From Rhodobacteraceae bacterium LMO-JJ12 (GTDB taxonomy: Bacteria > Pseudomonadota > Alphaproteobacteria > Rhodobacterales > Rhodobacteraceae), in NCBI GenBank assembly GCA_021555075.1, contig JAKGBX010000001.1, forward strand, positions 248,001 through 312,000: DNA of 64,000 bases, given 5' to 3'. Shown in pieces: positions 38,358 to 47,733 of this stretch (the first letter of the stretch is position 1; each line of letters starts with the position of its first letter). A model generated the notes under the pieces. It saw only the letters and a program-made list of their open reading frames with translations, did no database searches and was not told where the DNA came from. Position numbers and translations under genes: made by a program.

Positions 38358-39134
38358 TTAGCGATCGCGGAATTGGGCTTCGCGTTTTTCCATGAAGGCG
38401 GACATGCCTTCCTTCTGGTCCTCGGTAGCGAAGAGCGAATGGAACACACGACGCTCAAAGAGCAGTCCTTCGCGCAGCGTGGTTTCGTAGGATCGGTTTA
38501 CCGATTCTTTGACAGCCATGACCGTGATCATGCTTTTCTCGGCAATCTTGGCCGCGGCGCCCATAGCTTCTTCCATCAGCTTCTTGGCAGGCACCACGCG
38601 CGATACCAGCCCGGCGCGTTCGGCCTCTTCCGCATCCATGAAGCGCCCGGTGAGGTTCATGTCCATTGCCTTGGACTTGCCGATGAGACGAGTCAGGCGC
38701 TGGGTGCCGCCAAGGCCCGCCATGACGCCGAGATTGATCTCGGGCTGGCCGAATTTGGCGGTGTCTGCGGCGATCAGGAAATCGCAAAGCATTGCCAATT
38801 CGCATCCGCCGCCAAGGGCATAGCCCGCTACGGCGCCGATGATCGGCTTGCGCACGCGTTGGATTGCGTCGGTTTCGGGTGTGAAGAGATCATCCAGGAA
38901 GACGTCGGTGAAGCTTTTCTCGCTCATCATCTTGATGTCGGCGCCGGCGGCGAAGGCCTTGTCCGAACCGGTGAGAACGATGCAGCGCACCTTGTCGTTT
39001 TTCTGGGCCTCGGTCATCGCCTGTGCCAGCTCGGTGAGGAGTTGGTCATTGAGCGCGTTGAGCGCATCAGGGCGATTGAGTTTGATGAGGCAGATGTGGT
39101 CTTCTATGTCGACGATGATCGTCTCAAAGGCCAT
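38358..39134 (-). CDS. Enoyl-CoA hydratase
   Basis: Crotonase-fold enzyme hydrating 2-enoyl-CoA in fatty-acid or aromatic degradation. Oxyanion-hole region [10 protein letters not shown] is seen. Both catalytic glutamates are present, in [13 protein letters not shown] and [10 protein letters not shown], followed by [14 protein letters not shown]. Length 258 matches the short mitochondrial-type hydratase. It lies downstream of mutM on the same strand with a 63-base gap, a typical Rhodobacterales order. Confidence 0.95.
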   Translation of the reverse strand: MAFETIIVDIEDHICLIKLNRPDALNALNDQLLTELAQAMTEAQKNDKVRCIVLTGSDKAFAAGADIKMMSEKSFTDVFLDDLFTPETDAIQRVRKPIIGAVAGYALGGGCELAMLCDFLIAADTAKFGQPEINLGVMAGLGGTQRLTRLIGKSKAMDMNLTGRFMDAEEAERAGLVSRVVPAKKLMEEAMGAAAKIAEKSMITVMAVKESVNRSYETTLREGLLFERRVFHSLFATEDQKEGMSAFMEKREAQFRDR

Positions 39135-39197
39135 TGTGCTAGCTTTCGGCTGTTTCGCTGAAGCCGATTTCTTACCATTGTGGGCGTGTGGATCAAG

Positions 39198-40049
39198 CTA
39201 TCTTTGGCATTGCGGACAGTGAAAACTTGATCTTCCAGATTGTACCGTGCGCCGAATCGTTTCGTTGCAGCCGGGAGAACGGCAGGGTGCGCCCTCGCGT
39301 CCGTAGACATCGAAACTGTGCTGGAAATAGCCCAATTCGCCGCTGGCCTGGCGGAAATCCTTGAGGCTGGAGCCTCCGGCGGCGATGGCCTCGTTCAGCA
39401 CCGTGCGGATGATGGGAACAAGGCTGGCCACGCGCGCAGTGCTGATACGGGCGGCCTTGCGGGTTGGCGCAATATGGGCGCGAAAGAGGGCTTCGCAGAC
39501 ATAGATATTGCCCAAGCCTGCAACGGTCCTCTGATCCAGAAGCGCGGATTTTACGGGCGTATTCTTGCCGCTGAGCGCCGCGACCAGATAGGGCTCGTCA
39601 AAGCTGTTTCCCAACGGCTCGGGGCCGAGTTTGGCAAGCAACGGGTGGGCATCGGCGCTGGCGGTTGGCAAGAGATCCATTGCGCCGAAGCGGCGGGGAT
39701 CGTTGAAGGTAATCCGCGCACCGTTGTCCATATCAAGCACGACGTGATCGTGCTTTTCGGCGGTGGGGTGATTGTCGACAAATTGCCCTAGAGGATCGCC
39801 CGAAACCGTCATGCGGCCCGACATGCCAAGATGAATGAGCAGGGATTCGCCGCCATCAAGATCGGCAAGGATGTATTTTGAACGCCGGCGCAGGCGTTCA
39901 ACGCTGCGCCCGGTGAGTCGATTGGCGAAATCAACAGGGAAGGGCCAGCGCAGATCGGGGCGGTTGACCTGTGCGCGCATGATACGCGCGCCTTCCATTG
40001 ACGGGGCAAGGCCACGGCGGACGGTTTCAACCTCGGGCAGTTCTGGCAT
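39198..40049 (-). CDS. mutM: Formamidopyrimidine-DNA glycosylase
   Basis: Removes 8-oxoguanine and formamidopyrimidines from DNA. The N-terminal [13 protein letters not shown] supplies the catalytic Pro and Glu. LSGRMTV and the helix-two-turn-helix region [12 protein letters not shown] are visible. The C-terminal zinc finger has C-x4-C-x16-C-x2-C spacing (CRSPGC and HCPQCQR). Length 283 is typical. It is divergent from ubiE across an 82-base promoter region. Confidence 0.96.
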   Translation of the reverse strand: MPELPEVETVRRGLAPSMEGARIMRAQVNRPDLRWPFPVDFANRLTGRSVERLRRRSKYILADLDGGESLLIHLGMSGRMTVSGDPLGQFVDNHPTAEKHDHVVLDMDNGARITFNDPRRFGAMDLLPTASADAHPLLAKLGPEPLGNSFDEPYLVAALSGKNTPVKSALLDQRTVAGLGNIYVCEALFRAHIAPTRKAARISTARVASLVPIIRTVLNEAIAAGGSSLKDFRQASGELGYFQHSFDVYGREGAPCRSPGCNETIRRTVQSGRSSFHCPQCQR

Positions 40050-40131
40050 CGTGGCTTCCGGTCATTGCAGCGCATTGTGTGCATGTAGCACCCGATATAG
40101 AGAGGACGTTGGAACCGGTAAGGCAAGACAC

Positions 40132-40875
40132 ATGAGCGAAAAAACCACGCATTTCGGATTTCAGGACATCCCCGAGGCTGAAAAGGCCGGGCGGGTGCAG
40201 GGCGTTTTCGGCTCGGTCGCGTCGAAATATGATGTAATGAACGACGCGATGAGCCTTGGAATTCATCGGATCTGGAAAGATGCGATGATGGATTGGCTGG
40301 CACCGCGTCCGGGGCAAAAGCTTTTGGATGTGGCGGGGGGGACCGGCGATATCTCGTTTCGGTTTCTTGATCGCGCGGGCCATGGGCATGCCACGGTGCT
40401 GGATCTGACCGAACCGATGCTGATCGAAGGGCGCAAACGGGCCGAGGCGGATCAGAAGGCCGAAAGCCTTGATTGGGTGGTGGGCGACGCCATGGCGTTG
40501 CCGTTTGCCGATAACAGCTTTGATGTTTACACGATCAGTTTTGGCATTCGCAATGTGACGCGGCCACAGGATGCGCTGAACGAGGCGTTTCGCGTGTTGC
40601 GCCCCGGTGGGCGGCTGATGGTGCTGGAGTTCAGCCAGATCCCTAACGATCTGATGCAGAAGGTCTATGATCTCTATAGTTTCAACGTCATTCCCAAGCT
40701 TGGGAAGATGATTGCGAATGACCATGACAGCTATCAATATCTTGTTGAATCCATTCGCAAGTTTCCCGATCAGGAGACGTTTTTGGGCATGGTGAAAGAG
40801 GCGGGTTTTGAGCAGGCGAAATACCGCAACCTGAGCATGGGCATTGCCTGTCTGCATTCGGGCTGGAAGCTGTGA
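40132..40875 (+). CDS. ubiE: Ubiquinone/menaquinone C-methyltransferase UbiE
   Basis: SAM-dependent C-methyltransferase of ubiquinone synthesis. SAM motif I is [34 protein letters not shown] is the UbiE signature. ATG 40132 ([10 protein letters not shown]) gives 247 residues; the longer frame back to 39835 overlaps mutM and is rejected. It overlaps ubiB by 4 bases (ATGA after GTGAGAG region). Confidence 0.96.
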   Translation: MSEKTTHFGFQDIPEAEKAGRVQGVFGSVASKYDVMNDAMSLGIHRIWKDAMMDWLAPRPGQKLLDVAGGTGDISFRFLDRAGHGHATVLDLTEPMLIEGRKRAEADQKAESLDWVVGDAMALPFADNSFDVYTISFGIRNVTRPQDALNEAFRVLRPGGRLMVLEFSQIPNDLMQKVYDLYSFNVIPKLGKMIANDHDSYQYLVESIRKFPDQETFLGMVKEAGFEQAKYRNLSMGIACLHSGWKL

Positions 40876-42407
40876 GAGGACCGCATAATATCATCCGTTT
40901 GATCCGCACCGGTGCGACGTTGGAGCGGACCGGGGCAATGAAGGTTGTGCTTGATGCGTTTGACGCGCCCAAGCTGATGCGGGTGGTGCTGCGCGGGCTG
41001 GTCTGGCCGTTTCAATGGTTGGGTGAAAAGGGCGACCCTGCGATGGCGCCCGCGACGCGCGCGCTTAACGCGTTGGGGCCAGCCTATATCAAATTCGGCC
41101 AGATCCTGAGCACGCGCCCCGACGTGGTGGGCCATGATCTGGCGGTCCAGCTTCGCGTGTTGCAAGACAAGCTGCCGCCGTTCTCGACCGCGTTGGCCAA
41201 GGCCGAAGTGCGCGGCGCAAGTGGTCAGGAAGTTGACGAGATTTTCGATGAATTTTCAGACGCGGTTGCGGCGGCGTCGATTGCGCAGGTGCATCGCGCC
41301 CGGTTGCGCGAAACGGGTGAGGAAGTTGCCGTCAAGGTGCTGCGCCCCGGTATCGAGCGGGCGTTTCAGCGCGATATTGATGCATTTTATTTTGCCGCCG
41401 ATGTGATCGAATTTCTTAGCCCGGCCTCGCGGCGGTTGAGGCCGCGCGATGTGATCACCCATTTTGAGGGCGTGGTGAAGGGCGAGCTTGATCTGCGGCT
41501 GGAGGCGTCATCAGCCAGCGAATTTGCCGCCAATACGGCGGGTGACGCAGGTTTTCGCCTGCCGGAAATCAAATGGGCCCATTCCAACCGTCGGGTCATG
41601 ACGATGAGTTGGGCCGAGGGGCTGCCGTTGGGCGACAATGAGGCGCTTGAGGCGGCTGGCCATGATTTGCATGCTTTGGGCGAGCGCGTCTTGCAGCTGT
41701 TTTTGAACCATGCGCTGCGGGATGGGTTTTTCCATGCCGATATGCATCAGGGAAACCTGAAAGTGGCGGCCAATGGGGATATCCTTGCTTATGATTTCGG
41801 GATCATGGGCTATATTGATGAATACACCCGTCGGGTTTACGCCGAGATCCTTTTTGGATTTATCCAGCGTGACTATAAGCGCGTGGCAGAGGTACACTTC
41901 GAGGCCGGTTATGTGCCCGCCGATCGCGATGTCGAGGAGTTTGCCCGTGCGCTGCGCGCCGTGGGAGAGCCGATTTTCGGGATGAATGCCAGCCAGCTTT
42001 CGATGGGGAAGCTTTTGAGCTATCTATTTGAAGTTACCGAACGTTTCGGAATGGAAACCCGCACCGAGCTGATCCTGTTGCAGCGCACGATGGTGGTGGT
42101 CGAGGGGGTGGCGCGATCGCTCTCACCACAGCTCAATATCTGGGATGTGGCCAAGCCGATTGTCGCGGATTACATCAAGGGTTCGCTGGGGCCGCGGGCG
42201 GTGTTGCGCGACCTGACCAAAGCCGCGCAGGTATTGGCGCGGTTTGGTCCGCGGTTGCCGGGCCTTATCGAGGCGATGCTGATCCGGCAAAGCGGGCTTG
42301 AGGCGCCAAAGAAACGCAGCGCGCGGCGCTGGCGGGGCGTGGCGCTCTGGGTGGTCTCGGGGGGTGCCGTGGGGGCCGCCATAACGGCCATTTTAATGAC
42401 GATCTGA
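40872..42407 (+). CDS. ubiB: Ubiquinone biosynthesis protein kinase-like UbiB
   Basis: Atypical kinase/ATPase needed for ubiquinone synthesis. The KxGQ motif is [14 protein letters not shown], replacing a glycine-rich loop. VAVKVLRPG has the ATP-binding Lys. HADMHQGNL and YDFGIMG form the catalytic and metal sites. The C-terminal hydrophobic segment [19 protein letters not shown] anchors it to the membrane. Length 511 is normal. It is translationally coupled to ubiE. Confidence 0.96.
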   Translation: MRGPHNIIRLIRTGATLERTGAMKVVLDAFDAPKLMRVVLRGLVWPFQWLGEKGDPAMAPATRALNALGPAYIKFGQILSTRPDVVGHDLAVQLRVLQDKLPPFSTALAKAEVRGASGQEVDEIFDEFSDAVAAASIAQVHRARLRETGEEVAVKVLRPGIERAFQRDIDAFYFAADVIEFLSPASRRLRPRDVITHFEGVVKGELDLRLEASSASEFAANTAGDAGFRLPEIKWAHSNRRVMTMSWAEGLPLGDNEALEAAGHDLHALGERVLQLFLNHALRDGFFHADMHQGNLKVAANGDILAYDFGIMGYIDEYTRRVYAEILFGFIQRDYKRVAEVHFEAGYVPADRDVEEFARALRAVGEPIFGMNASQLSMGKLLSYLFEVTERFGMETRTELILLQRTMVVVEGVARSLSPQLNIWDVAKPIVADYIKGSLGPRAVLRDLTKAAQVLARFGPRLPGLIEAMLIRQSGLEAPKKRSARRWRGVALWVVSGGAVGAAITAILMTI

Positions 42408-42597
42408 CGGAGTTACAGCACAGTTGCCGGATGATATCTTGACCGATCCGTCGCGCCCAAAGATAGCGGGCGCAGCGCGGGCAGGCAATATTGAGACAGT
42501 GAGGCTAACAATTTGATCGCGCCAAACGAGACAACTGTTCATTTGTGTGCGATTTCCGTAAACTCAAGAAAACCTATAACGCGGCAGGACATTTGAT

Positions 42598-44748
42598 ATG
42601 CGGGTGCGGATTTCTATTGGGGTAATCACGGCGGTTTGTCTGGTGCCGGGTCTGGCATTTGGCGAGACCCTCCTGACATACTCGAAGAACATGTATGGTG
42701 CACCGGGCGGCCTTATCGATATGCCATCGGCGGAAATGGCGCGGGACGGCGAGTTGGCGGGCACTATTTCGCATTTTGGTGGCACGACAAAAACCACGCT
42801 GACTTTTCAGATCCTGCCACGTCTGACGGGGACTTTCCGCTATGCTGCTCTGGCTGATTACCGGCCTGGTCGGGGCGGGGCCAACGCCTATCCCAACGCA
42901 ACGTATTATGACCGGTCGTTTGATTTGCGCTATCAACTGTTGACCGAGGGTACTTATCGCCCTGCCGTAGCCGTCGGGATGCGTGATTTCATCGGCACGG
43001 GGCTTTATTCGTCGGAATACCTGGTGGCGACCAAATCGATCGGGTCGCGGTTACGGCTGACCGGCGGTCTGGGGTGGGGCCGCTTGGGGAGCTATGACAG
43101 CTTCACCACCACCGGCACGCGCCCGCCAGAGGGTGCCATCGGGTCGGGCGGCAACCTGCGCACCGACCGATGGTTTCGCGGACCGGTTTCGGCCTTTGGC
43201 GGCGTCAGCTTTCAGGCTACGGACCAGCTGAAATTCACGGCTGAATATTCGACCGATGCCTACCCGCAGGAACGCGGCGCGGGGCAAGACCCCGGTGCCA
43301 ACCTGTTCCAGCGCAAGAGCCCGTGGAATTTTGGTGTCGATTACAATGTTAGCCGGGCGCTGAGCGTCGGGGCCTATTACATGTATGGCTCGGAGATAGG
43401 CGTAAAAGTGTCGGTGGCGCTTGATGCCAAGGGATCCCCCGTTCCGGGCGGCGGTGAGACGGCGCCTCTGCCGGTGGCCGTGCGTCCGAAGTTTTCGGTC
43501 GGCGATTTGGGCTGGACCGTCGAGCCGGGCCGGGCCGAAGGCGTGCAGGCCAATGTGGCCAAGGGTCTGGCGACCGAAGGCATGGTGCTGGAAGGCATCA
43601 AGCTGAATGGCAACAGCGTGCGCGTGTTGGTCCGCAACCCGCGCTTTGACGTCGAGGCGCAGGCCATTGGCCGCACCGCCCGGGTTCTGAGCCGGACCCT
43701 ACCGAATTCCGTGGAAGAATTCACCATTGTACAGACCCATAACGGTATGCCTACGGGTGCCGTGACAATGAAACGTTCGGACGTTGAGCGGCTTGAGAAT
43801 GCGCCGGCGGCCAACATTCTGCGAGAGGTTACCTTTGGCGGCGCGGCGGATGCGTGGGACGGGGTCAGCCCTTTGCCGGGCACCTATCCGCGGCTGAACT
43901 GGAGCTTTGGGCCATACACCAAGATGAGCGTGTTTGATCCGGACAATCCCGTGCGTGTGGATGTCGGCGTAAAGCTGGATGCCGATTATTATGTCGCGCC
44001 GGGCTGGCTTGTGTCCGGGGCGGTGACGGTGAAAGCGGGAGGCAATGTCGGTGATCAGGTGCCGGGGCGCAACAACACCGGGGCGGGGCCGGGCACATTG
44101 CCGCCGGTGCGCTCGGATGCTGCCCTATATTCACGCGGCAACGATCCGAGAATTCAGCATCTGACCATCGCGAAATATGGCCGCTTGGGCAACGATCTCT
44201 ATGGCCGGGCTACTGTGGGTTATCTTGAGTCGATGTACGCCGGGGTTTCAGGAGAGGTTCTCTGGAAGCCTGCGACCAGCCGTTTGGCGTTTGGGATCGA
44301 GCTGAACTATGTCGCCAAGCGGGATTTCGACCAGCTTTTTGGCGTGCAGAGTTACAACGTCGCGACCGGGCATGTCTCGGCTTATTACGATTTCGGCAAC
44401 GGTTTCCATGGTCAACTGGATATGGGGCGTTATCTCGCTGAGGATTGGGGGGCGACTGTTTCGATTGACCGCGAATTCGACAACGGCTGGAAAGTGGGCG
44501 CGTATGTTACCAAAACCAACGTGTCCGCAGCCGCCTTTGGTGAAGGGTCGTTTGACAAGGGTATCCGTATCACGGCGCCGATGAGCTGGGCTATCGGTAG
44601 CCCGACGAAACGCAAGAACGACATCGTTATCCAATCGCTTTCACGTAATGGTGGTGCGCGGTTGAATGTAGGCGGGCGGCTCTATGATAGTGTGCGCGGC
44701 ACGCATGGACCGGATATGGCCAAGACTTGGGGAAGGTTCTGGAGATGA
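42598..44748 (+). CDS. YjbH-domain outer-membrane protein (exopolysaccharide-associated)
   Basis: Large predicted outer-membrane beta-barrel of the YjbH family, associated with secretion of an exopolysaccharide in enterobacteria. A Sec signal peptide covers residues 1-21. The opening YGAPGGLIDMPSAEMARDGE and the C-terminal KRKNDIVIQSLSRNGGARL are typical. Length 716 is near the family norm. It overlaps the downstream lipoprotein gene by 4 bases. Role in capsule or biofilm is inferred from the family. Confidence 0.85.
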   Translation: MRVRISIGVITAVCLVPGLAFGETLLTYSKNMYGAPGGLIDMPSAEMARDGELAGTISHFGGTTKTTLTFQILPRLTGTFRYAALADYRPGRGGANAYPNATYYDRSFDLRYQLLTEGTYRPAVAVGMRDFIGTGLYSSEYLVATKSIGSRLRLTGGLGWGRLGSYDSFTTTGTRPPEGAIGSGGNLRTDRWFRGPVSAFGGVSFQATDQLKFTAEYSTDAYPQERGAGQDPGANLFQRKSPWNFGVDYNVSRALSVGAYYMYGSEIGVKVSVALDAKGSPVPGGGETAPLPVAVRPKFSVGDLGWTVEPGRAEGVQANVAKGLATEGMVLEGIKLNGNSVRVLVRNPRFDVEAQAIGRTARVLSRTLPNSVEEFTIVQTHNGMPTGAVTMKRSDVERLENAPAANILREVTFGGAADAWDGVSPLPGTYPRLNWSFGPYTKMSVFDPDNPVRVDVGVKLDADYYVAPGWLVSGAVTVKAGGNVGDQVPGRNNTGAGPGTLPPVRSDAALYSRGNDPRIQHLTIAKYGRLGNDLYGRATVGYLESMYAGVSGEVLWKPATSRLAFGIELNYVAKRDFDQLFGVQSYNVATGHVSAYYDFGNGFHGQLDMGRYLAEDWGATVSIDREFDNGWKVGAYVTKTNVSAAAFGEGSFDKGIRITAPMSWAIGSPTKRKNDIVIQSLSRNGGARLNVGGRLYDSVRGTHGPDMAKTWGRFWR

Positions 44749-45416
44749 GAATGTTTCGTGCCGCTACTCTGATCGCTGTCATGCTTGGGCTTGCAGGATG
44801 CGGAAATCAGACCGATCAGGGCGTGTTCCTGAAAGCTGCGCGCTCGGGCGCATTGAAGAAATCGGGCCAAGGCTCGGTTGTTGGACCGGCCGAAGTTGCG
44901 GCGGCGGTCCAGGCATCGCTTGCCAATACCGATGCGCCGATCGCTCTGGTCGTGCTGGAGGGGCGCAATGCGACGGCCATTCTCACGCAGATCGAACAGA
45001 ATGGTGCCTATGTTACCTGGGCGACGCCGGATCGGCGCTCGATCACGACGCGAGGCGGCGTTGTCACCGCCACGCGGGGTTTGGGCAACGATTTGATGTC
45101 GTCGAGTCTGGGAGAAAGTCTTGCGCTGATTTCGGGGCGTAAATCAGGCTCGGCCCAGCGTGTGATGCGCAATCTTGATGGTGAAAATCACACCGTCGAA
45201 TTGGTTCTGAGTTGTGACTATGCCAAGGGCGGCGGTAAGCGGCTGTCGGCGGGCGAGTTGAAGAATGTGGCGACAACACAAATGACGGAAACCTGTTCGT
45301 CGGGAGAGACGCAGTTCACCAACAGTTATCTTGTTGATGGGCGCGGTCGGATTGTTCAATCGCGGCAATGGCTGAACCCGACCAATGGGCATATGACGAT
45401 TCAGCTACTGCGCTGA
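44745..45416 (+). CDS. YjbF-family lipoprotein
   Basis: Lipoprotein of the YjbF/YmcC group, partner of YjbH. The lipobox is LGLAGC, and LVVLEGRNATAILTQIEQNG is in the family core. The C-terminus has IVQSRQWLNPTNGHMTIQLL, matching this group. ATG 44745 overlaps the YjbH stop (ATGA) and gives 223 residues. It ends before a strong terminator facing the yjbE-like gene. Confidence 0.85.
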   Translation: MRMFRAATLIAVMLGLAGCGNQTDQGVFLKAARSGALKKSGQGSVVGPAEVAAAVQASLANTDAPIALVVLEGRNATAILTQIEQNGAYVTWATPDRRSITTRGGVVTATRGLGNDLMSSSLGESLALISGRKSGSAQRVMRNLDGENHTVELVLSCDYAKGGGKRLSAGELKNVATTQMTETCSSGETQFTNSYLVDGRGRIVQSRQWLNPTNGHMTIQLLR

Positions 45417-45437
45417 CTTCTGGATGTGAGACAAAAG

Positions 45438-45467
45438 AAAATGGCGGCCCGTTAAGGCCGCCATTTT
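45438..45467. terminator. Bidirectional terminator between yjbF-like and yjbE-like genes
   Basis: A 12-bp stem (45438-45449 / 45456-45467), starting AAAA and ending TTTT, loop CGTTAA. It serves two convergent transcripts. Confidence 0.93.
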
Positions 45468-45502
45468 ACGTTTTTCATCGCGTCCGGATATCCGGTGCGA
45501 AA

Positions 45503-45700
45503 TTAGCTGTCGTCCGACGCGACAACGGCGATAGCAACGGCCACAGCTGCGACAGCAGCCATACCTGCGCCACCGGCACCAAGGCCAAGGCCGCCTTGAG
45601 TCGATACGAACGGATCTTGAGTTTTGGTCTCAGCAGCAACCGGTGCGGCGGTTGCTACGGCCAGAGCAGCAGCAGCTGCAATGATCGAAAGCTTTTTCAT
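45503..45700 (-). CDS. Small secreted YjbE-like protein
   Basis: A 65-residue protein with a Sec signal peptide (KLSIIAAAAALAVATAAPVAA) and a Gly/Ala-rich mature end (GGLGLGAGGAGMAAVAAVAV) ending SDDS. This matches small YjbE-like exopolysaccharide proteins in layout, but the sequence is low in complexity. ATG 45700 is preferred over 45712, with GGAGAACATT upstream. It is convergent with the yjbF-like gene, unlike the enterobacterial yjbEFGH order. Confidence 0.7.
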   Translation of the reverse strand: MKKLSIIAAAAALAVATAAPVAAETKTQDPFVSTQGGLGLGAGGAGMAAVAAVAVAIAVVASDDS

Positions 45701-46043
45701 AATGTTCTCCAAACCATAGTTAAGCCGACCGAAATCGGCACGACCGTCGTCAATATTACATAGATTCAGCGCTGTTGAAATAGGAATTGGGAAATTAGCG
45801 GTGAATCGCCTTCGTCTGCTGTAACATCAAGCAACTCGTCTATAAGCTATTGTTTTTTAACAATTTAACTTTGGGTATCGCCTTGATTCACCAATATTGA
45901 TTCCATTGTTGGCGGAGATTGTTGCCTTGCTGCAACATGCTGTGTTCCCGATGTGTCGGCAGCGGCAGCAAGAGGACGCCGAGGCAAAAATACGCCTGCA
46001 CGAATCGCGTGATGGAAATCGCATGAAGCGGATTAATACGAAA
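45701..46043. other. AT-rich gene-free region upstream of the yjbE-like gene
   Basis: About 340 bases with no convincing gene. It includes an AT-rich patch near 45845-45880 (GTTTTTTAACAATTTAAC), lower in GC than its surroundings. It should hold the promoter of the yjbE-like gene, and the phosphotransferase gene ends at its right side. Nothing else is recognised. Confidence 0.5.
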
Positions 46044-46928
46044 TCAGCCCGTGAGCCGCTCAAGCTCCATAGCCATGGGGAGCTGATAATCTGCGTCCCC
46101 GCGGATTGTGCGCCAAAGGCAATAGGCCGCCATGCGCCAATGAAACCAGGGGGCAAGCGCGTGGTATCGCGCGGCCGCGAGTTTGTCGCCATAGGCGAAC
46201 AGAAAGCTGTCTTCTTCGTCTGGGGATAGCGGTGCACCGCGATAGATATGTTGCATTGCAGGCGAAAGGAAAATCGCGAGATCATGAACCGGATCGCCCG
46301 AACAGGGACATTGCCAATCAATGAATGTAATGCCGGTGCCGGTATCGATCAGGTTTCCGGGGACGGCATCACCATGCAGAAGTGCGATGATGCCAGAGGG
46401 CGGAGCCAATCCGGCGGGCCGATATGCAGTGATTGGTCTTGCCGCGTCTTCCGGGCATAGCGACAGGATGGCAAGGGTCTGGTCGACGAGCGCCTGGCTT
46501 CCGTCCGGGGCGGCAGGAAGGCCGTGGGGGATGGTTGAATTGTGCAGACGTGCAAGTTCACGCGCGACCGGCGCCACATTTTGCTGCCATGGTCGGCCAT
46601 GAACCAGCGCATAGACCACGACCGGCCCGAGAGATGTGTCGAGTGCGCCATGCAGTTTGGGTGCCAAACCGGTGTCTTTGAGGTGGTGCAGGATCAGGGC
46701 TTCGGCGGTGGGATCGTTGGAAAAGAGCGGATTGTCATCGCATGGGGTATAGGCTTTGATAACGATCTCGCCCCCATGACCGGACGCACGCCAGAGGCGG
46801 TTGGTGCGTCCGCCTGTCATGGGGTGGGACACGCAATCGGCGGGCAGATGGCCAGTCCTGACAAGCGTTTGGTGCAAGGCGGCGGGCATATCACCCGGCA
46901 CTGGGCCTGTGGCGGAATGAAAACGCAT
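46044..46928 (-). CDS. Aminoglycoside-phosphotransferase/choline-kinase-like protein
   Basis: Kinase-fold phosphotransferase of 294 residues. The catalytic loop is LLHGDAVPGNLI, and the metal-binding segment is FIDWQCP followed by GDPVHDLAIFL. Family members phosphorylate choline, sugars, thiamine or antibiotics; the substrate cannot be told. A resistance role is not supported by context. It lies between exopolysaccharide and flagellar loci and does not obviously belong to either. Confidence 0.8.
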   Translation of the reverse strand: MRFHSATGPVPGDMPAALHQTLVRTGHLPADCVSHPMTGGRTNRLWRASGHGGEIVIKAYTPCDDNPLFSNDPTAEALILHHLKDTGLAPKLHGALDTSLGPVVVYALVHGRPWQQNVAPVARELARLHNSTIPHGLPAAPDGSQALVDQTLAILSLCPEDAARPITAYRPAGLAPPSGIIALLHGDAVPGNLIDTGTGITFIDWQCPCSGDPVHDLAIFLSPAMQHIYRGAPLSPDEEDSFLFAYGDKLAAARYHALAPWFHWRMAAYCLWRTIRGDADYQLPMAMELERLTG

Positions 46929-47049
46929 TTCAGAGGCTCCGGTCGCGTATTGGCCGGGCCATGGACGGTTCGGCTTTGATCGCTACAACCCGGTGTTACG
47001 TTGGGGGTCTACGCGAGGCGCCCGGGGCGATCAAGGCTGTGGATCGGCC

Positions 47050-47712
47050 TCACGTTGGGCGGCGCAGCGCCAGAACATCGGAAGAGAGAACCTGAACCCC
47101 ACCCTCTAGAACCAGCACCAAGGTGCCGTCAAAATTCTGTGCTTCGACCACGTTGGCATAGTTTTCCACCGGTGTCGTGCCGAGCAGCGATCCTTCTGCA
47201 TGGTTTTCGATTTCGAAGGAATAGAGCCCATCGACGAAGGGCGCGCCCGTGTCGTCGACACCGGCCCAAGTGACGTCACCTGCCGTGAGGCTGATTTGCT
47301 CGCGCGCCACCTCATCTCCGGTTTCATTGCGCACCACCAGCCAAGCCTGATCCGCACGGGTGGCAATTAGCGGTGACAGGGTGATGGGGCTGCCTTGGAA
47401 ATATGCGGGCGCGGAGGTGCGCGCCTCCATCCCGATCCACCCGGCCAGTTGGCCAATGCCGGTGCCTGTTGTCTGGGCGATCAGGTTGTTCAGCAGATCA
47501 TTGGTCAAGACCTGTTGCTCAACAGAGGAAAAAGTCGCGAGTTGTACTGCGTAATCAGAACTGTCGACTGGGTTCAGAGGATCCTGATTGTTCATTTGCG
47601 CAGTTAGCATCTGCAAAAAAGTCTGAAAATCGGAGCTTATCATTCGATTATCAGTCGCAGTGGAGGACTGAGCGGGGGTTGCGGCGGAGGCCGAGGACAC
47701 GGAGTTAATCAT
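47050..47712 (-). CDS. flgD: Flagellar hook-capping protein FlgD
   Basis: Scaffold for hook polymerisation. The N-terminal DFQTFLQMLTAQMNNQDPLN with SSDYAVQLATFSSVEQQ following is the FlgD signature. A C-terminal FlgD Ig/tudor region (VVRNETGDEVARE, VTWAGVDDTGAPFVDGLY) follows. Length 220 is typical. It lies 21 bases after the FliK-like gene on the same strand. Confidence 0.96.
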   Translation of the reverse strand: MINSVSSASAATPAQSSTATDNRMISSDFQTFLQMLTAQMNNQDPLNPVDSSDYAVQLATFSSVEQQVLTNDLLNNLIAQTTGTGIGQLAGWIGMEARTSAPAYFQGSPITLSPLIATRADQAWLVVRNETGDEVAREQISLTAGDVTWAGVDDTGAPFVDGLYSFEIENHAEGSLLGTTPVENYANVVEAQNFDGTLVLVLEGGVQVLSSDVLALRRPT

Positions 47713-47733
47713 GAGGCTATCTTTCTTGGCTGT

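Noticed and set aside
39835-40131. 99-residue N-terminal extension of UbiE
   Set aside because: Overlaps mutM on the other strand and lacks UbiE similarity; [10 protein letters not shown] at 40132 is the family start.
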